The notes below the pieces were generated by a model, which worked only from the letters and a program-made list of their open reading frames with translations, made no database searches and was not told the DNA's origin. Shown piece after piece: positions 43,899 to 52,303 of a stretch of 64,000 nucleotides of DNA; position 1 is the stretch's first letter, and each line of letters opens with the position of its first letter. The stretch is from contig PNNO01000002.1 in NCBI GenBank assembly GCA_013824265.1, positions 62,001-126,000 of the forward strand. The letters run 5' to 3'. This stretch comes from a bacterium (GTDB taxonomy: Bacteria > Patescibacteriota > Gracilibacteria > UBA1369 > PNNO01). Made by a program: the position numbers and the translations under genes.

Positions 43899-45713
43899 AT
43901 GGATAAAATTGCGGTTCTGGACTTCGGAGGACAATACTCTCACCTTATAGCAAACAGGGTGAGGAGACTTAACGTATACTCGGAAATTTTGGACAGTAAT
44001 ACCCCCGCAGAGAGCTTAAAAGATTATAAAGGCATAATTCTGTCAGGCGGACCACAAAGCGTTTATGAAGAGAATTCTCCTCAATGCGATCCGCAGATTT
44101 TTTATCTTGGCATACCAATCCTTGGAATCTGCTACGGTCTGCAAATAATGGTTTATAAAAAGGGAGGAAAAGTTTCTCCCGGAAAAGTAAAAGAATACGG
44201 CAAGGCGGACATAAAAATCACAAAAAAAGAAGGTATTTTTGAAGGACTAGGAGCCGAAGAAAACGTTTGGATGAGCCATGGCGATGAAGTGGCGCAGCTT
44301 CCGGAAGGCATGGAAATTATAGGATCAACCGACAATTGCGTTAATGCGGCCGTGGCTGATTTTGAGAAAAAACTTTATGGCGTGCAGTTCCATCCCGAGG
44401 TCACGCACACAAAAAACGGAATGAAGATAATCGATAATTTTTTAAATATTACCGGCGCAAAACGTGAGTGGAGCCTTGATGCTTTTATCGAAACCGAGAT
44501 GCGGACAATACGCGAAAAAGTGGGAGAAAATAAGGTTTTCATGCTTATAAGCGGAGGCGTTGATTCGACAGTCGCTTATTCATTAATTCAAAAGGCGATT
44601 GGCACCGAAAGAACACATGGGCTTTTTGTTGATACCGGACTTATAAGGCAGCACGAAAGGGAAGAAGTTGAGCAGGCATATAAAAAAGCCGGCATAGAGA
44701 ATGTTCATTTTTATTACGGAGGCGAGAAGTTTTTCTCAAGGCTTGATCATGTTTATGAGCCCGAAGAAAAAAGAAAAATAATCGGAGATACTTTTATAGA
44801 TGTGCAAAAACATGTGGTTGAAACAATGGGGTTAAATCCGGACGAATGGCTTTTGGGACAGGGAACAATCTATCCTGACACAATTGAAACGGGCGGAACA
44901 AAAAACGCGGACAAAATTAAAACTCATCACAACAGAGTTGAGCAAATTGAACAGCTTATTAAGGCCGGTAAAGTAATAGAGCCGTTGATGCAGCTATACA
45001 AAGATGAAGTTCGCACGGTTGGACAAAAGCTTGGCGTGCCTGAAGAAATAGTACAGAGACACCCCTTCCCGGGACCGGGGCTGGGCGTTAGGTGTTTATG
45101 CGCGATGAAGGATGACTACCCGGAAAACCATGAAGCGGTTGAGAAAGAAATAAATGATTATCTTCATGAAAAATATGATATAAATGGGCAAATTTTACCT
45201 ATAAAAAGCGTTGGAGTACAAGGAGACGCGCGCACATACAGGCATCCTTTTTTAATCAAGCTTCATAAGGACACAAAAAGAGATTGGGAGCTATTGGGTG
45301 AAATTTCAACGGATATAACCAACAGATTTAATACGGTTAACCGTGTTTTGCTTTTGCTTCACCCTCGCGGAGTTATGGACGTAAAAGTTAAGCCTGGATA
45401 TATAACAAAAGACAGAATTGAGCTTTTGCAGAAGGCAGATTACAGAGTTACTCAATTTATAAAATATCATAAAATGTACGGCGAGATTTGGCAGTTCCCT
45501 ACCGTACTTTTGCCTTTAAGCCTTAACGAAGGAAGCGGAGAATGCGTTGTTTTAAGGCCAATTCAGTCCGAAGAAGCAATGACCGCAAACTTCTACAGAA
45601 TGAACTGGAAATGGCTCGACGAGCTTGTTGACGGCATAAACGAAACCCCAGGGTTTGACGGAGTGTTTTACGATCTAACGAACAAACCACCCGGAACCAT
45701 TGAGTGGGAGTAG
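43899..45713 (+). CDS. guaA: GMP synthase (glutamine-hydrolysing), long form
   Basis: 604 aa versus ~520 for the usual bacterial enzyme. Class I glutamine amidotransferase domain (~1-190; Cys in GICYGLQIM, His/Glu in FHPEVTHT), ATP-pyrophosphatase domain (P-loop SGGVDSTVAYS), and an enlarged C-terminal dimerisation domain. The extra ~80 residues follow RHPFPGPGLG and resemble the insertion of eukaryote-type GMP synthase, as does the ending YDLTNKPPGTIEWE. Converts XMP to GMP. Confidence 0.95.
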   Translation: MDKIAVLDFGGQYSHLIANRVRRLNVYSEILDSNTPAESLKDYKGIILSGGPQSVYEENSPQCDPQIFYLGIPILGICYGLQIMVYKKGGKVSPGKVKEYGKADIKITKKEGIFEGLGAEENVWMSHGDEVAQLPEGMEIIGSTDNCVNAAVADFEKKLYGVQFHPEVTHTKNGMKIIDNFLNITGAKREWSLDAFIETEMRTIREKVGENKVFMLISGGVDSTVAYSLIQKAIGTERTHGLFVDTGLIRQHEREEVEQAYKKAGIENVHFYYGGEKFFSRLDHVYEPEEKRKIIGDTFIDVQKHVVETMGLNPDEWLLGQGTIYPDTIETGGTKNADKIKTHHNRVEQIEQLIKAGKVIEPLMQLYKDEVRTVGQKLGVPEEIVQRHPFPGPGLGVRCLCAMKDDYPENHEAVEKEINDYLHEKYDINGQILPIKSVGVQGDARTYRHPFLIKLHKDTKRDWELLGEISTDITNRFNTVNRVLLLLHPRGVMDVKVKPGYITKDRIELLQKADYRVTQFIKYHKMYGEIWQFPTVLLPLSLNEGSGECVVLRPIQSEEAMTANFYRMNWKWLDELVDGINETPGFDGVFYDLTNKPPGTIEWE

Positions 45714-45729
45714 AGGTTTGGCACGGATT

Positions 45730-46899
45730 TCACCTCATCATCACAGTCATAACAACGCCGGCGACAAGCGGAATCATTACGTTGTCGTCTATTTCTATTT
45801 GGAAGCGTTTTAGGCCAAGATCTATTGATTCTATGGCCATACTAACAAGGCTGGCAATAAAGGCCGGCCAAAAAGGTACAAAGAAAAGCGCGGCAAGAGT
45901 AGCGCAAATTATGGCTGTAGCCGTGCCCTCAATATTTTTTTTGGCGTTAAAAGGATTCAATATTTTGCCAAAATGCCTACCCACGATGTTGGTAACCGAA
46001 TCGCCAACCGCCATTATCATAATTGCTGCCATGGCTATTTGAGGAGTAAAAATAAGCGTTGCAAGGGCAGCCCCAAGGACTAAGAAAAAAGATCCTCTCC
46101 CCGGAAATCTGGCCATATGGTGCGGTCTTTCAAAAAATTTCAAAAGATCATGGATAAACGGCACTTGAATTTTTCTTGCCAAAAGAACCAAAATTCCACC
46201 GACAAAAGTTGCCGCAAAAAGAATTTGGGTACTCATGAGCTGCAATTTTAAAAGCAGAACTATGGCCGCTCCGGTACACAAATGCATTACCTGCCTTCTT
46301 AATTCAAACTTATCCGTAATATGAGCGTTGAACCATTCTATAAATCCATACTTTTTTTCGAAAGCAAGTATTGCATAAGTTGAAACAAGGCCAACCGTCA
46401 TTCCGGCCATAATATCGCTTAAACTGTGAACTCCAAGATACATTCTGCTGAACACTATCGCGCCAAAAAAAAGGTAAATAAATGGCAGTGTTTTTTTGCC
46501 AAACAAATACTTTTGAAAAGGAATAAGCGAACATAGAACAGCGGTGTGCATACTCGGAAAAGCATATCCGGAAGCCAAAAGCAGAGGTTGATCATAACCA
46601 AGTACGTATGGGCGCGGAACTTGAAAAACCATCTTAAGCAAAAAAGAAACTTCAAGCGCGATAAGCACCGACATAACCATAAACAATACAAATCTGTATT
46701 TTTTCTCAACCAAAGCCGCCGTTCCTATAAAGGCAAAAAGCAGGATAACTCCAAAGTCGGTTACAAAATGCATAACCGCCGTAAGCTCTTTAAACCTTAT
46801 CGCTCCAACCAATTCGCCAAAATATTCGTCGACAAAAAAAGCTATTACGATCAATAAATATCCGATTATCGCCGCCTTAAAAGCCGCTTTTCTTACCAT
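45730..46899 (-). CDS. PAP2 phosphatase fused to dolichol/phytol-kinase-like domain
   Basis: 389 aa, ~11 transmembrane helices. The N-terminal half is a PAP2 lipid phosphatase with all three motifs: KMVFQVPRPY (KxxxxxxRP), PSMHTA (PSGH-type) and SRMYLGVHSLSDI (SRxxxxxHxxxD). The C-terminal half (~195-389) resembles the CTP-dependent polyprenol/dolichol/phytol kinase family: RRQVMHLCTGAAIVL, AVGDSVTNIVGRHFGK and KNIEGTATA. Together they could dephosphorylate undecaprenyl-PP and rephosphorylate undecaprenol. Overlaps murI by 7 bp, supporting a cell-wall role. Confidence 0.82.
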   Translation of the reverse strand: MVRKAAFKAAIIGYLLIVIAFFVDEYFGELVGAIRFKELTAVMHFVTDFGVILLFAFIGTAALVEKKYRFVLFMVMSVLIALEVSFLLKMVFQVPRPYVLGYDQPLLLASGYAFPSMHTAVLCSLIPFQKYLFGKKTLPFIYLFFGAIVFSRMYLGVHSLSDIMAGMTVGLVSTYAILAFEKKYGFIEWFNAHITDKFELRRQVMHLCTGAAIVLLLKLQLMSTQILFAATFVGGILVLLARKIQVPFIHDLLKFFERPHHMARFPGRGSFFLVLGAALATLIFTPQIAMAAIMIMAVGDSVTNIVGRHFGKILNPFNAKKNIEGTATAIICATLAALFFVPFWPAFIASLVSMAIESIDLGLKRFQIEIDDNVMIPLVAGVVMTVMMR

Positions 46900-47705
46900 A
46901 TTGCTTCTTTTTTTACTGTGTCGATAGCCAATTTTAATTCTTTGTTTCCAAATTCCTTAAAAGCGTCCGGACAATCCGTTGTTATGTACTTGCGCGTTCC
47001 ACCGCGGGTAATCAACTTTTCAATTTCGGGATGTCTTTCCAAGTAATCTTTAAGACTGTCGGCCACTATTTCTCCGGAATGAAGAACGTCAACGTTCTTT
47101 CCCATGTATCTTTTAAAATCGCTATACATTAAAGGATAGTGGGTACAACCCAAAATAAGCACATCGCTATTTGTCGACTTAAGCGGCCTTAAATATTTCT
47201 TAAGAATTTTTTTTGCCTCCGGTTTATGATGCCAATGTTCCTCTATAAAAGGCACAAGCAAAGGGCAGGCTTTAGAAAACACATGAATATCATTATCGAG
47301 ATGTTTAAGCTCAATGTCATATGCTTTTGAAGCTACGGTTCCACGGGTACCCACAACGCTTATTCTCTTATTTTTTGTACTCTTTGCGGCATATTCCGCC
47401 AATGGCCTTATAACTCCAAGAATTTTTTTGTCGGTAATATTTTTATCCCTTAAATATTTTTGTTGAAGATGCCTTAAAGCCAAAGCAGAAACCGTATTAC
47501 ACGCGGTTAAAATCAAAGTACAGCCTTTATCAAACAAATATTCTACGGCCTGCTCACTGTATTGCTGAACCGTTTCGGCCGTACGAATCCCGTATGGGGC
47601 CCTCGCGTTATCACCCAAATACACATAATCGTACTGGGGAAGTTTATCTAAAATCGGCTTAAGAACAGTAAGCCCTCCATAACCTGAATCAAATAATCCA
47701 ATCAT
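46893..47705 (-). CDS. murI: Glutamate racemase
   Basis: 270 aa from ATG 47705. The two catalytic Cys are in LTACNTVSAL and ILGCTHYPL; the N-terminal GLFDSGYGGLTVL and YLGDNARAPYG are family signatures. Makes D-glutamate for peptidoglycan. It is followed in the same direction, with overlap, by the PAP2-kinase fusion. Confidence 0.96.
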   Translation of the reverse strand: MIGLFDSGYGGLTVLKPILDKLPQYDYVYLGDNARAPYGIRTAETVQQYSEQAVEYLFDKGCTLILTACNTVSALALRHLQQKYLRDKNITDKKILGVIRPLAEYAAKSTKNKRISVVGTRGTVASKAYDIELKHLDNDIHVFSKACPLLVPFIEEHWHHKPEAKKILKKYLRPLKSTNSDVLILGCTHYPLMYSDFKRYMGKNVDVLHSGEIVADSLKDYLERHPEIEKLITRGGTRKYITTDCPDAFKEFGNKELKLAIDTVKKEAIW

Positions 47706-47715
47706 CAAATACTAG

Positions 47716-47848
47716 CGTTAGCGAGACTCTTTAATACTTTTAACGCCATTACTTTAACGCTTTAGACACGCATAAGACAATAGACAATTTCCGACCCATT
47801 GAGTATAATGCGACTGCTTAATTAACGCCTACTTAAGTCTCACTAACG
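47716..47848. repeat. Spaced inverted repeat and TAACGC motifs between murI and the DUF881 pair
   Basis: CGTTAGCGAGACT (47716-47728) and AGTCTCACTAACG (47836-47848) are 12/13 complementary across ~107 bp. TAACGC recurs at 47741-47746, 47756-47761 and 47823-47828, with GCGTTA at 47715-47720. The interval contains the promoter at 47781-47809. Confidence 0.5.
47781..47809 (+). promoter_or_regulatory. Sigma-70-type promoter of the DUF881 gene pair
   Basis: TAGACA (47781-47786; 5/6), 17-bp spacer, perfect TATAAT (47804-47809). The downstream ATG is at 47859. Confidence 0.8.
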
Positions 47849-47858
47849 TTCGCTTCTG

Positions 47859-48587
47859 ATGAGCACGTCAATTAAAATAATATCGATATTCACAGGAATC
47901 CTTGTTGGGCTTTTGGTAATGGCTCAATTTAAAACCACAACTCCAACCGCGAGTTCTTATCCGCTTGATCAAATTGAAGCTCAGGAAGACCTTGTGAAGT
48001 CTTATGTTGACGACGAAACACAGCTTAAAAGCCGAATAGTTTCTCTTCGAGAAGAAATAAATAAAACCCTTGATGATAATAATTTGATAAGCCAGACAAC
48101 CAATCTTGAGAAACTTAACGCGCTAAAAAAAGAAATCGGGCTTTCGGAAATCAAAGGAGAAGGATTTTATATAGAGCTTAATGACAGCAAGTTTATAGAC
48201 AGAACCTCCATTAAAAGCGACGAGCCGGGGATTGTCTACGCGGCAGACATTAGAGATATAGTTAATCTTTTGCGCGCAAATAACGTTGAAGGAATAGCTA
48301 TTAACGATCAGAGAATAATAGCAACTTCATCAATTACATCGGTAGGCAACAGCTTACTCATAAACAATTCCACTCTTGCACCTCCATTTACGATTTCGGC
48401 CGTCGGAGACTATGAATCATTTTTGATGAGACTGTCTGACCCCGGAGTATTAACCGATCTTCAAAAAAGAGTGAATGAAAATGGTATACAATTTTTCATA
48501 AAAAAATCACCATATATAATTCTGCCAATATATAATGGCCAATTCAGATTAAAATTTATTCAAAGAAACGATGGAACTGTTTCATAG
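47859..48587 (+). CDS. DUF881 membrane-anchored protein (first of pair)
   Basis: 242 aa. N-terminal transmembrane anchor (~5-22), coiled coil (~40-90, EDLVKSYVDDETQLKSRIVS), then the DUF881 domain with GEGFYIELND, VEGIAINDQRIIATSSI and PPFTISAVGD. In Firmicutes such proteins sit beside division/envelope genes. It overlaps its paralogue by 17 bp, suggesting a heteromeric pair. Confidence 0.85.
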   Translation: MSTSIKIISIFTGILVGLLVMAQFKTTTPTASSYPLDQIEAQEDLVKSYVDDETQLKSRIVSLREEINKTLDDNNLISQTTNLEKLNALKKEIGLSEIKGEGFYIELNDSKFIDRTSIKSDEPGIVYAADIRDIVNLLRANNVEGIAINDQRIIATSSITSVGNSLLINNSTLAPPFTISAVGDYESFLMRLSDPGVLTDLQKRVNENGIQFFIKKSPYIILPIYNGQFRLKFIQRNDGTVS

Positions 48588-49227
48588 AAAAAAAGACATA
48601 TATAACAGCCAAATTGCAATTCTGCTTATAACCGGAATTGTACTGGGATTTCTTGTTATAAATCAGGCAAAGCATTTTACAAATTATGTTGAATCCATTG
48701 GCCGCGACAGTACCGAAAACGTTTTTAGAAGAATTCAGATTTTAAAAACATCCAACGATGAGTTGAAAGATGAAATCGAAACACTTGAGAAGCAGCTTAC
48801 AGAGCTAACTGATCAGGCTAAATCCTTTGCAACAATTGATAACGAAATAAAGAAAAATGAAATAATCGCCGGAGATATTGATATATGGGGGCCGGGAATT
48901 GAGCTTGTTATTGAGAACAATTTAAACGCGGTATGGTTTACGGATCTTGCAAACGAACTTGTAGCCTCCGGAGCCGAAGCTATAAGCATAAACAGTATAC
49001 GGCTTACGGATTCAACAATAGGGTTTGATTCTCTTCCGAACGGACAAATAATGATAAATGGCGTTATTTTGCAGGCGCCATACACGCTTCAAGCAGTTGG
49101 AGACAAAGATGCACTCGATCAAATATTAACCGGACCTCTTGGAATCCTTGAAAAAATGAAGGCAACTTTTCAGGATTTTAAATACACGATTTCGGAAAAA
49201 GACCGCATAGAAATGAAACAGGTCTAA
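48571..49227 (+). CDS. DUF881 membrane-anchored protein (second of pair)
   Basis: 218 aa with the same plan as its neighbour: anchor (~16-33), coiled coil (~45-90, NDELKDEIETLEKQL), DUF881 (GPGIELVIENN, ASGAEAISINSIRLTDSTIG, APYTLQAVGD). Sequence identity to the first copy is modest, so the duplication is old. Co-translated with it. Confidence 0.85.
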   Translation: MELFHRKKDIYNSQIAILLITGIVLGFLVINQAKHFTNYVESIGRDSTENVFRRIQILKTSNDELKDEIETLEKQLTELTDQAKSFATIDNEIKKNEIIAGDIDIWGPGIELVIENNLNAVWFTDLANELVASGAEAISINSIRLTDSTIGFDSLPNGQIMINGVILQAPYTLQAVGDKDALDQILTGPLGILEKMKATFQDFKYTISEKDRIEMKQV

Positions 49228-49239
49228 GTCTTTAGATTA

Positions 49240-49770
49240 TTATAGATACGCCAGTACAAGCCAAATTGGTTGAATTCCAAGTATAATGGCAAGAAGGATA
49301 TACATAACTCTTTTGTTGTATCTCTCCTTTTTATGCCCCACTAAAAGCTTTTGATGTTCAATAACCGGAACGGAAGATTTAAGCTGAGCTTCAAGCTGGC
49401 CAACTCTATAATTTGCTCCCTCAAGTCTTTGCTGAAATCCTTTAAGATCCCTTTGAACTTCTTCGTATAAATTTCTGTAAATGTCTCTGTCTCCGGATTC
49501 TATAAAAACATCAGGCATTGGTTGTGACTCCATCGCACGTTTAACCTGAGGTTGTCTATATTTGATATTCCTATGAGTTCTTTTCTTCTTTGAAAAATCA
49601 TTTACTTCTTCCATATTAAGAAAAATTCTGCCGGCAATATTTTTATTCGACAGCTTTCTTCCTTTGATATATCTGTCCAAAGTGCGAGTCGACAACTTCA
49701 TTATCTTGGCGGCTTCTTCTCGGCTTACTGTAAATGTTTTTTCAGCTTGTGTTGACATACTTAAAGACAT
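49240..49770 (-). CDS. Membrane-tethered helix-turn-helix protein
   Basis: 176 aa. The N-terminal MerR/excisionase-type HTH (~12-60; TVSREEAAKIMKLSTRTLDR, YIKGRKL) is followed by a basic linker, a coiled coil (~95-135) and a C-terminal transmembrane helix (VMYILLAIILGIQPIWLVLA). This would hold a DNA-binding domain at the membrane. Candidate roles are chromosome anchoring or a membrane-bound regulator. Convergent with the DUF881 pair. Confidence 0.75.
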   Translation of the reverse strand: MSLSMSTQAEKTFTVSREEAAKIMKLSTRTLDRYIKGRKLSNKNIAGRIFLNMEEVNDFSKKKRTHRNIKYRQPQVKRAMESQPMPDVFIESGDRDIYRNLYEEVQRDLKGFQQRLEGANYRVGQLEAQLKSSVPVIEHQKLLVGHKKERYNKRVMYILLAIILGIQPIWLVLAYL

Positions 49771-49829
49771 TAGTTTGACTATTGTCGATGCTAATATACA
49801 TATATTTGCCTATTTTGGCAAGTACTAAT

Positions 49830-50321
49830 TTATAGGCCGCATTGTTCCGTCATACTTGGACAATTTGGAGCAATGGACATGCAGTTGGCTTTTTCAGAAT
49901 CCCACTTTGCACATTCACCCATACATGAATCGTAAGAATCTTTTTCAAGTGCGGTTGAAGATCCAGGGACAAGAGAAATACACTGCATTACATAATTGTT
50001 GCACGCCATCACGCATTGACTTCCACTTTCAACGACAGGTTGCTTTTCTGCCTCAGGCTCACGACAATTAACCGCCAATTCCTGGCAGGTTTGAAAAGTT
50101 TCCAAACAAGATTTTTTAACATCATCCGCTTTTTCACACCTTGATAGACAATCTTCTTTGGTTAAAGTTTCACATTTCCCGGTAGCTTCTTCACAAATTG
50201 CCACACATTCATTGGCTTCGGTTACAAGCTCCTCAGAAATTTCAATTTGAGCTTCTTCTCCACAGCCACTCAAGCTGAAAATGCCAATTAATAAAATCGA
50301 CGAGGAAATAAGTCTTTTCAT
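49830..50321 (-). CDS. Cysteine-rich lipoprotein
   Basis: 163 aa with a lipoprotein signal peptide ending in lipobox LSGC (Cys ~20). The mature part has two similar Cys-rich units with CxxxC spacings (NECVAICEEATGKCETL and SQCVMACNNYVMQCISL), probably two disulphide-stabilised helical hairpins from internal duplication. Function unknown; surface location suggests a role in envelope structure or binding. Confidence 0.72.
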   Translation of the reverse strand: MKRLISSSILLIGIFSLSGCGEEAQIEISEELVTEANECVAICEEATGKCETLTKEDCLSRCEKADDVKKSCLETFQTCQELAVNCREPEAEKQPVVESGSQCVMACNNYVMQCISLVPGSSTALEKDSYDSCMGECAKWDSEKANCMSIAPNCPSMTEQCGL

Positions 50322-50401
50322 ATAATTCGGTTTAAAATATACAAAAGAATTGTACTATTTAAACTATTGATGAGCAAGGTGTCGTAAGGTAACATGCTGC
50401 C

Positions 50402-50950
50402 ATGAATCAACGAAAATTATCTCCGGAAGAGATTCTGGAAACCAAAAAAAGTGTAGACGAAATTAGGGCTCTTCCGAGAACCCCAATAGTAACTGTCCTG
50501 GACAATATACGCAGCCTTTATAATGTAGGGGCAATGTTTAGAACCTCCGATGGGTTTTTAGCGGAAAAAATTTATTTGTGCGGAATGACTGGCATGCCCC
50601 CAAGAAAAGAAATCGAAAAAACTTCACTTGGAGCGTGTGATACGGTTCCTTGGGAATACAGAAAAGATGCCGCAACGGTAGTGCGCGAATTAAAAGAAAA
50701 AGGATATCAGATTGTTGCTCTTGAACTTACCGATCCGCCAAGGCATTATGCTGAAGCCCAGTTTTCTTTTCCGGCCGCTCTTATAGTCGGACATGAAATA
50801 AACGGCGTTTCAGACGAGGTAATGGATTTGGTCGACTTATCAATTTCAATACCTATGCTCGGAAGAGCAAACTCGCTAAATGTGGCTACGGCCTACGGAA
50901 TAGCGGCCTATCAAATGCTTTATAAATATCAGAAAAATGCTTCATCTTGA
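50402..50950 (+). CDS. SpoU/TrmH-family RNA 2'-O-methyltransferase
   Basis: 182 aa, short single-domain SPOUT enzyme. Motif 1 NIRSLYNVGAMFRTSDG, motif 2 LIVGHEINGVSDEV and motif 3 SIPMLGRANSLNVATA form the knotted SAM site. It methylates ribose in tRNA or rRNA; substrate not determinable from sequence. It overlaps ybeY by 14 bp, giving an RNA-maturation operon. Confidence 0.9.
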   Translation: MNQRKLSPEEILETKKSVDEIRALPRTPIVTVLDNIRSLYNVGAMFRTSDGFLAEKIYLCGMTGMPPRKEIEKTSLGACDTVPWEYRKDAATVVRELKEKGYQIVALELTDPPRHYAEAQFSFPAALIVGHEINGVSDEVMDLVDLSISIPMLGRANSLNVATAYGIAAYQMLYKYQKNASS

Positions 50951-51389
50951 ATTTTACAACGAGACAAAAGACCCGGTTTCCGGAAGAATTTTTGAAGAAA
51001 TTCTAAATATAATGAATGAAAATTTTAAAGAGATTTTTCCTGATACCCTTGATAAACGCAAACAATATTTTATCTCATGTACGCTTATAGACGACAAGCT
51101 CATGAAGGAAATAAACAAACAATACAGAGGAATAGATAAAACCACCGACGTTGTCTCACTTGGATATCTGGGAGAAAATTCGTTCCCGGGAAATGACATG
51201 GCGGGAGAAATTTTTATTTCCGTGCCAACCGCCACAAAACAGGCTAAGAAACTTGATCACGACGCTTTAACTGAAATTAAATTTTTGTTTGTTCATGGAG
51301 TTCTTCATATCTTGGGGTACGAGCACCGCGAAGAAAAAGACTTCCAAATAATGATGGAGCTGACTAATCAAATTTTGGCCCTAAAGTAG
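50937..51389 (+). CDS. ybeY: Endoribonuclease YbeY
   Basis: 150 aa, full length. Metal motif [17 protein letters not shown] (HGxLHxxGYxH) and the upstream [13 protein letters not shown] are diagnostic. Needed for 16S rRNA 3'-end maturation and ribosome quality control. The 3' end overlaps the convergent uxs gene by 22 bp. Confidence 0.94.
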   Translation: MLHLEFYNETKDPVSGRIFEEILNIMNENFKEIFPDTLDKRKQYFISCTLIDDKLMKEINKQYRGIDKTTDVVSLGYLGENSFPGNDMAGEIFISVPTATKQAKKLDHDALTEIKFLFVHGVLHILGYEHREEKDFQIMMELTNQILALK

Positions 51390-52294
51390 TCTATTGTTTT
51401 TTTAAGACCTTCTTCAAGTTGAGTATTAGGCTCCCAATCAAGGGTTTTTTTGGCAAGAGAAACATCGGGCAAACGTCTTTTTGGATCATCTTTGGGAAGA
51501 TCTCTGTACGTTATTTTGCTCTGCGAATTTGTTAATCCGATTATCGTTTTTGCGAGCTCATTTATTGAAATTTCGTGTGGATTTCCCAAATTAACCGGAC
51601 CTGTAAAATCTTCCTTTTCCATCATGAGAATCATTCCGCTTATCAAGTCGTCTATATACTGGAAACTTCGGGTTTGAGAGCCATCACCATAAACCGTTAT
51701 GTTTTGGTTTTTAAGGGCCTGAACTATAAAATTTGATACAACGCGCCCGTCATCTTTATACATATTCGGACCATATGTATTAAAAATTCTGACGATTTTA
51801 ACCTTTGTCCCATACTGCCTAAAATAGTCCATACAAAGCGTTTCGGCACAGCGCTTTCCTTCATCATAACAAGCGCGGGGGCCAAGCGTGTTCACATTGC
51901 CGTTGTAGCTTTCTTTTTGCGGACTTTCCAGTGGGTCACCATAAACTTCCGACGTGGAAGCCTGCAATATTTTGGCGTCGTATTTTTTGGCAATATTAAG
52001 CGCATTTATCATCCCAAGAACATTTGTTGTCGTGGTTTTAACCGGATCTTTTTGATAATGAACAGGTGAAGCCGGACAGGCGAGGTTGTAAATTTGATCG
52101 ACCGGGTAATCAAAAGGATTCGTTACATCATGCTCAATAAAAGTGAAGTTTTTATCACGCGAAAGCTCCGCTACGTTCTCTTTTGTGCCGGTAAGAAAAT
52201 TATCCAAAGCAATAACTTTGTGACCTTTTTTAAGCAAAGCCCCGCACAAATGGAATCCTATAAAACCGGCCCCTCCGGTAACAAGTATATTCAT
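51368..52294 (-). CDS. uxs: UDP-glucuronate decarboxylase (UDP-xylose synthase), SDR family
   Basis: 308 aa. Rossmann start [20 protein letters not shown], Ser/Thr in [10 protein letters not shown] and catalytic YDEGK (YxxxK). The [18 protein letters not shown] and [10 protein letters not shown] segments are characteristic of UXS rather than of other epimerases. Converts UDP-glucuronate to UDP-xylose; its substrate is made by the adjacent ugd, 9 bp upstream, in the same operon. Confidence 0.92.
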   Translation of the reverse strand: MNILVTGGAGFIGFHLCGALLKKGHKVIALDNFLTGTKENVAELSRDKNFTFIEHDVTNPFDYPVDQIYNLACPASPVHYQKDPVKTTTTNVLGMINALNIAKKYDAKILQASTSEVYGDPLESPQKESYNGNVNTLGPRACYDEGKRCAETLCMDYFRQYGTKVKIVRIFNTYGPNMYKDDGRVVSNFIVQALKNQNITVYGDGSQTRSFQYIDDLISGMILMMEKEDFTGPVNLGNPHEISINELAKTIIGLTNSQSKITYRDLPKDDPKRRLPDVSLAKKTLDWEPNTQLEEGLKKTIDYFRAKI

Positions 52295-52303
52295 TTAAAC
52301 CCT

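Noticed and set aside
45704-46042. 112-codon frame on the plus strand after guaA
   Set aside because: Antisense to the kinase-like half of the PAP2 fusion, no start signal, and reads as hydrophobic shadow of the opposite strand.
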